Shown in pieces: positions 61,361 through 64,000 of a DNA stretch of 64,000 nt (position 1 is its first letter; the number at the start of each line of letters is the position of its first letter). Both the position numbers and the translations under genes were made by a program. Below the pieces are notes generated by a model. It had not been told where the DNA came from. It made no database searches and was given only the letters and a program-made list of their open reading frames with translations. This DNA comes from Raineyella sp964402325 (GTDB lineage Bacteria; Actinomycetota; Actinomycetes; Propionibacteriales; Propionibacteriaceae): positions 5,229-69,228 of the forward strand of contig CAYOBI010000006.1 in the NCBI GenBank assembly GCA_964402325.1. Reading direction: 5' to 3'.

Positions 61361-63076
61361 TCAGTCGGCGACGATCCGCGGGTAGAGCGGGTCCCACATC
61401 TGGTCATAGACGCCCTGCACCGGGTCCGCGAGCGGGCGGGTGGCCAGACCCTCGGCCTCGGCGGCCGCGACGACCGCCAGCGCGACGGTGGCCGAGACGG
61501 CCCGCAGGGCACCGATGCCCGGCAACAACGAGGCGCCGAGCACGTTGGCGCGGCTGAGGCTGGCCACGGCCCGGGCCGAGGCGGCGATCATCCCGTCGGA
61601 GACCCGGGCGGCCCGGCAGGCGGCGACGGCGAGCCCGATCCCGGGGAAGACCAGCGCGTTGTTGGCCTGGGCGACGGTGTAGGTGACCCCGTCGTGCTCC
61701 ACCGGCTCGAACGGCGACCCGGTCGCGATCAGCGCGCGGCCATCGGTCCAGGCCAGCAGGTCGGCCGGCACCGCCTCCGCCTTCGCTGTCGGGTTCGACA
61801 GTGGCATGACGATCGGCCGCTCCGCGTGGGCGGCCATCTCGCGGATGATCGGCTCGGTGAACGCGCCGGGCTGGGCCGAGGTGCCGATCAGCACCGTGGG
61901 GCGTACGTTGCGGACCACGTCCGCCAGGGCGTACTGGCCCGGCGTGGTGAGCTCCCACCCGGACAGTTCGGCGTCGCGGCGGGCGTACGGCACCTGGAAG
62001 GGGCGCATCCGGTCGCCGAGCCCCTCGCGCAACAGGCCGCGCGACCCCAGGCACCAGAACCGACGGTCGGCCTCCTCCACGCTCAACCCCTCGGCGACCA
62101 TCAGGTCCCGCAGCAGGTCGGCGATGCCGATCCCCGCGGTCCCGGCGCCGTGCACCACGATCCGCTGCTCGCCGAGCCGCCCGCCGGTCGTCCGCAGCGC
62201 GCCCAGCACCGCCGCCACCACCACCGCGGCGGTGCCCTGGATGTCGTCGTTGAAGGCGCAGTAGTCGCCGCGGTAGGCGTCCAGGACCTTGTGGGCGTTC
62301 GCGGCGCCGAAGTCCTCGAAGTGGATCATCGCGTGCGGGAACATCGACGTCGCCGTCTCCATGAACTGCAGGACGAACGCGTCGTAGCGCTCGCCGCGGA
62401 CCCGGGAGTGCCGCTCACCCAGGTAGTGCTCGCTGCTCAGCAGGGCCACGTTGTTGGTCCCGACGTCCAGCACCACGGGCAGCACCCGCTGCGGATGGAT
62501 GCCGGCGGCCGCGGTGTAGACGGCGAGCTTGCCGACCGCGATCCGTACGCCGCCGACGCCCTGGTCGCCGATGCCGAGGATGCCCTCGGAATCGGTCACC
62601 ACGATCAGGTCGACCCCCTCGGGTGACTGGCCGTACGCCCCGAGGGCCTGGGCCATGTCCTCCGGGTGGTCGATCGACAGGAAGACGCCGCGCGGGCGCT
62701 GCATCCAGAAGCTGTACTTCTCGATCGCCTCGCCGATCGTCGGGGTGTAGACGATCGGCAGCATCTCCTCCAGGTGCTCGGCGAGCAGCCGGTAGTAGAG
62801 CACCTCGTTGCGGTCGTGCATCGCCTCGAGGTAGTTGTTCTTCGCCAGGTCGGTGGGCTGCTCGCGGTATTGCTCGTAGACCTTCTTGAGCTGGGAGTTC
62901 AGCGACGTGACGCCCGGCGGGAGGAGGCCGGCGATGCCCAGCGCCTCGCGGTCCGCGTGGCGGAAGGCGGTGCCCTGGTTGATCATCGGCAGCGCGAGGA
63001 CGTCGCGCCCCCTCACGTGGACGCGGACGGTCACGCCATCGGGACCGTGCAGGAACTCATACGGAGCAGTGCCCAT
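61361..63076 (-). CDS. NAD(P)-dependent malic enzyme (MaeA-type)
   Basis: This 571-residue enzyme decarboxylates malate to pyruvate. YTPTIGEAIEKYSFWMQRPRG near residues 110-130, the metal-binding EDFGAANAHKVL near 254-265 and the NAD-binding GAGTAGIGIADLL near 309-321 are family marks. The length matches the large MaeA/SfcA form, which is usually NAD-dependent. A TAGACT box (63083-63088, reverse strand) lies 6 nt before the ATG. It converges on the radical SAM gene with a 6-base gap and no clear terminator between them. Confidence 0.93.
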   Translation of the reverse strand: MGTAPYEFLHGPDGVTVRVHVRGRDVLALPMINQGTAFRHADREALGIAGLLPPGVTSLNSQLKKVYEQYREQPTDLAKNNYLEAMHDRNEVLYYRLLAEHLEEMLPIVYTPTIGEAIEKYSFWMQRPRGVFLSIDHPEDMAQALGAYGQSPEGVDLIVVTDSEGILGIGDQGVGGVRIAVGKLAVYTAAAGIHPQRVLPVVLDVGTNNVALLSSEHYLGERHSRVRGERYDAFVLQFMETATSMFPHAMIHFEDFGAANAHKVLDAYRGDYCAFNDDIQGTAAVVVAAVLGALRTTGGRLGEQRIVVHGAGTAGIGIADLLRDLMVAEGLSVEEADRRFWCLGSRGLLREGLGDRMRPFQVPYARRDAELSGWELTTPGQYALADVVRNVRPTVLIGTSAQPGAFTEPIIREMAAHAERPIVMPLSNPTAKAEAVPADLLAWTDGRALIATGSPFEPVEHDGVTYTVAQANNALVFPGIGLAVAACRAARVSDGMIAASARAVASLSRANVLGASLLPGIGALRAVSATVALAVVAAAEAEGLATRPLADPVQGVYDQMWDPLYPRIVAD

Positions 63077-63082
63077 GCCCGG

Positions 63083-63088
63083 AGTCTA
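63083..63088 (-). promoter_or_regulatory. -10 box of the malic enzyme gene
   Basis: TAGACT on the reverse strand followed by 6 nt and ATG: a leaderless-type start. Confidence 0.5.
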
Positions 63089-63153
63089 TCGGTGCTCCAC
63101 GACAGCCGCCGTGGAGGTCCCGGCAGACCTCTTCGGCCCGCGCGGGGCGGTGA

Positions 63154-63657
63154 TCAGGCCGGGCCGGTGAGGCCGTCGACGCGCCCGGTGGCCGGCATTC
63201 CGGCCAGCACGTAGCGGTCGTAGACGTCCTCCCAGACGAAGAGGTCGCGCGGCTGCTCGCCCCGGAGGCACAGCTCGAGGCGGGCCAGGCAGTTCGTCCA
63301 GCCGGCGGCGTTCAGGGCGGCCAGGTCACGGTCGGCGAGGTAGATCGTCATCGTCAGCAGCGTCGAGTCGCCGTCCGGCATCAGGTCGAACCACACCTCG
63401 TCCTCGCCGAAGGTGAAGCCGAGCCGCTCGCCCTCCGCCCAGGCCAGCACCGTGCCGAGCATCGGGTCGAACCCGTCGTTGCCGAAGAAGACCGTGCCGC
63501 CCTCACGGGGCTCCAGGGTCACGTGGGCCGGGAACCACCGGTCGAGGCGGGCGGTCTCGGTGAGGGACGACCAGACCCGTTCGGCCGGTCGGGGGTGGTG
63601 CAGCAGGAAGCGTACGGCCGGGCGGCCGTCGAGGGTACGGAAGGACCCGAGATTCAC
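63154..63657 (-). CDS. SRPBCC-family (AHSA1-like) protein
   Basis: This 167-residue protein has the AHSA1/START-like pattern: FLLHHPRPAERVWSSLTETARLDRWFPAHVTLEP in the first third, TVFFGNDGFDPMLGTVLAWAEGERLGFTF in the middle, and LLTMTIYLADRDLAALNAAGWTNCLARLELCLRG near the C-terminus. Such proteins bind hydrophobic ligands or act in stress responses. The GTG at 63657 has AGGAG 7 nt upstream; the reading frame continues upstream without support. Confidence 0.8.
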   Translation of the reverse strand: MNLGSFRTLDGRPAVRFLLHHPRPAERVWSSLTETARLDRWFPAHVTLEPREGGTVFFGNDGFDPMLGTVLAWAEGERLGFTFGEDEVWFDLMPDGDSTLLTMTIYLADRDLAALNAAGWTNCLARLELCLRGEQPRDLFVWEDVYDRYVLAGMPATGRVDGLTGPA

Positions 63658-63946
63658 GGGCTGGCTCCTGGTGGGCTCGGTGCGGGGATTCCGCAGGTCG
63701 GACCAGGTGCGCCGCTGCACGGTGGGAGAGGTCTCCGACGCCCGGAGGACATCGGGGAGCATTCTCCACGATAGGCCGGCGGGTCTGCCGAAGCCCGTCG
63801 CGTTGCGCACTGCGGGACCTACCGGACCCTCGGAGGGCCCGTGTCGGACCTCCCGGATGTCCCGGCAGGTCTGCCGCCTCGTCCCTGGTGGGCGGGACAT
63901 CGGGTCCCGCAGGCTGGAGCCATTCCCGACCGGAAGGACAACTCCG

Positions 63947-64000
63947 ATGAGCACTCCCACCACCTCTCCCGCCTCCCTCTCCACCCCCGTCACCCGGGTC
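63947..64000 (+). CDS. Start of an unidentified gene at the window edge
   Basis: ATG at 63947 with GGAAGGA 9 nt upstream opens 18 codons (a Ser/Thr/Pro-rich N-terminus starting STPTTSPASLSTPVT). The gene runs out of the window. The composition suits a linker or leader before a membrane or secreted domain, but this cannot be judged here. Confidence 0.55.
   Translation, partial: MSTPTTSPASLSTPVTRV

Overview
The window is high-GC actinobacterial DNA, most likely from the Propionibacteriales/Propionibacteriaceae; that placement is an inference. The support is a gene order shared with mycobacteria (pepN, an Rv2466c-like nitroreductase, rpiB, a Nei-type glycosylase, then tig, clpP1, clpP2, clpX, valS, folC, a DUF4233 protein and ndk), GTG starts, and many genes whose start codon lies 6-8 nt after a TANNNT -10 box, which points to leaderless mRNAs. 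Two 100-N runs (14736-14835 and 24767-24866) mark assembly gaps, and each interrupts a gene. No stretch longer than about 300 bases lacks a gene or an assembly gap.

Layout. 2-3625: an acyl-CoA synthetase followed by two paralogous double-hotdog thioesterase-like proteins. 3644-5888: a GH13 alpha-glucosidase and a group II truncated haemoglobin, reverse strand. 5933-8810: the pyrimidine operon pyrR-pyrB-pyrC, reverse. 8904-9603: a small membrane protein and a DUF5130-like protein. 9637-13721: pepN and a NIF3 protein, reverse. 13940-18171: nitroreductase, a gap-interrupted reverse gene, rpiB, a disordered reverse protein, a Nei glycosylase and an unrecognised 522-residue protein. 18299-22876: a polar amino-acid ABC transporter with one permease, one ATPase and three paralogous binding lipoproteins. 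22986-26674: glpD-glpF-glpK, reverse, with a divergent SorC-type regulator. 27857-30167: a VOC protein and a beta-CASP nuclease, reverse. 30269-35617: a TetR-regulated MacA/MacB-type efflux operon.

35820-40435 holds tRNA-Gly(UCC), a NYN-LOTUS protein, a UvrA2 protein, a damaged CPBP protease gene and tRNA-Pro(UGG). 40701-44905 is the protein quality-control block tig, clpP1P2 and clpX. valS (reverse), a DsbA-like protein and a MauE/DoxX-like membrane protein follow, then folC, DUF4233 and ndk. ndk overlaps the first gene of a complete seven-function Mrp Na+/H+ antiporter operon (six genes, 51765-58338). The window ends with a CPBP protease, a TIGR03960-type radical SAM protein, a malic enzyme, an SRPBCC protein and the first 18 codons of another gene.

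Most of the window is core metabolism and housekeeping, and I do not see a convincing new defence or mobile system. The best leads are regulatory: a 16-bp tandem repeat upstream of the nitroreductase gene, a TetR operator overlapping its own -35 box, back-to-back hairpins abutting the valS promoter, a hairpin over the pyrR start codon, and the recurring leaderless promoter geometry. Other leads are the tripled binding-protein genes, the unrecognised protein after nei, and a gene that is visible only as two ends on either side of the first gap.
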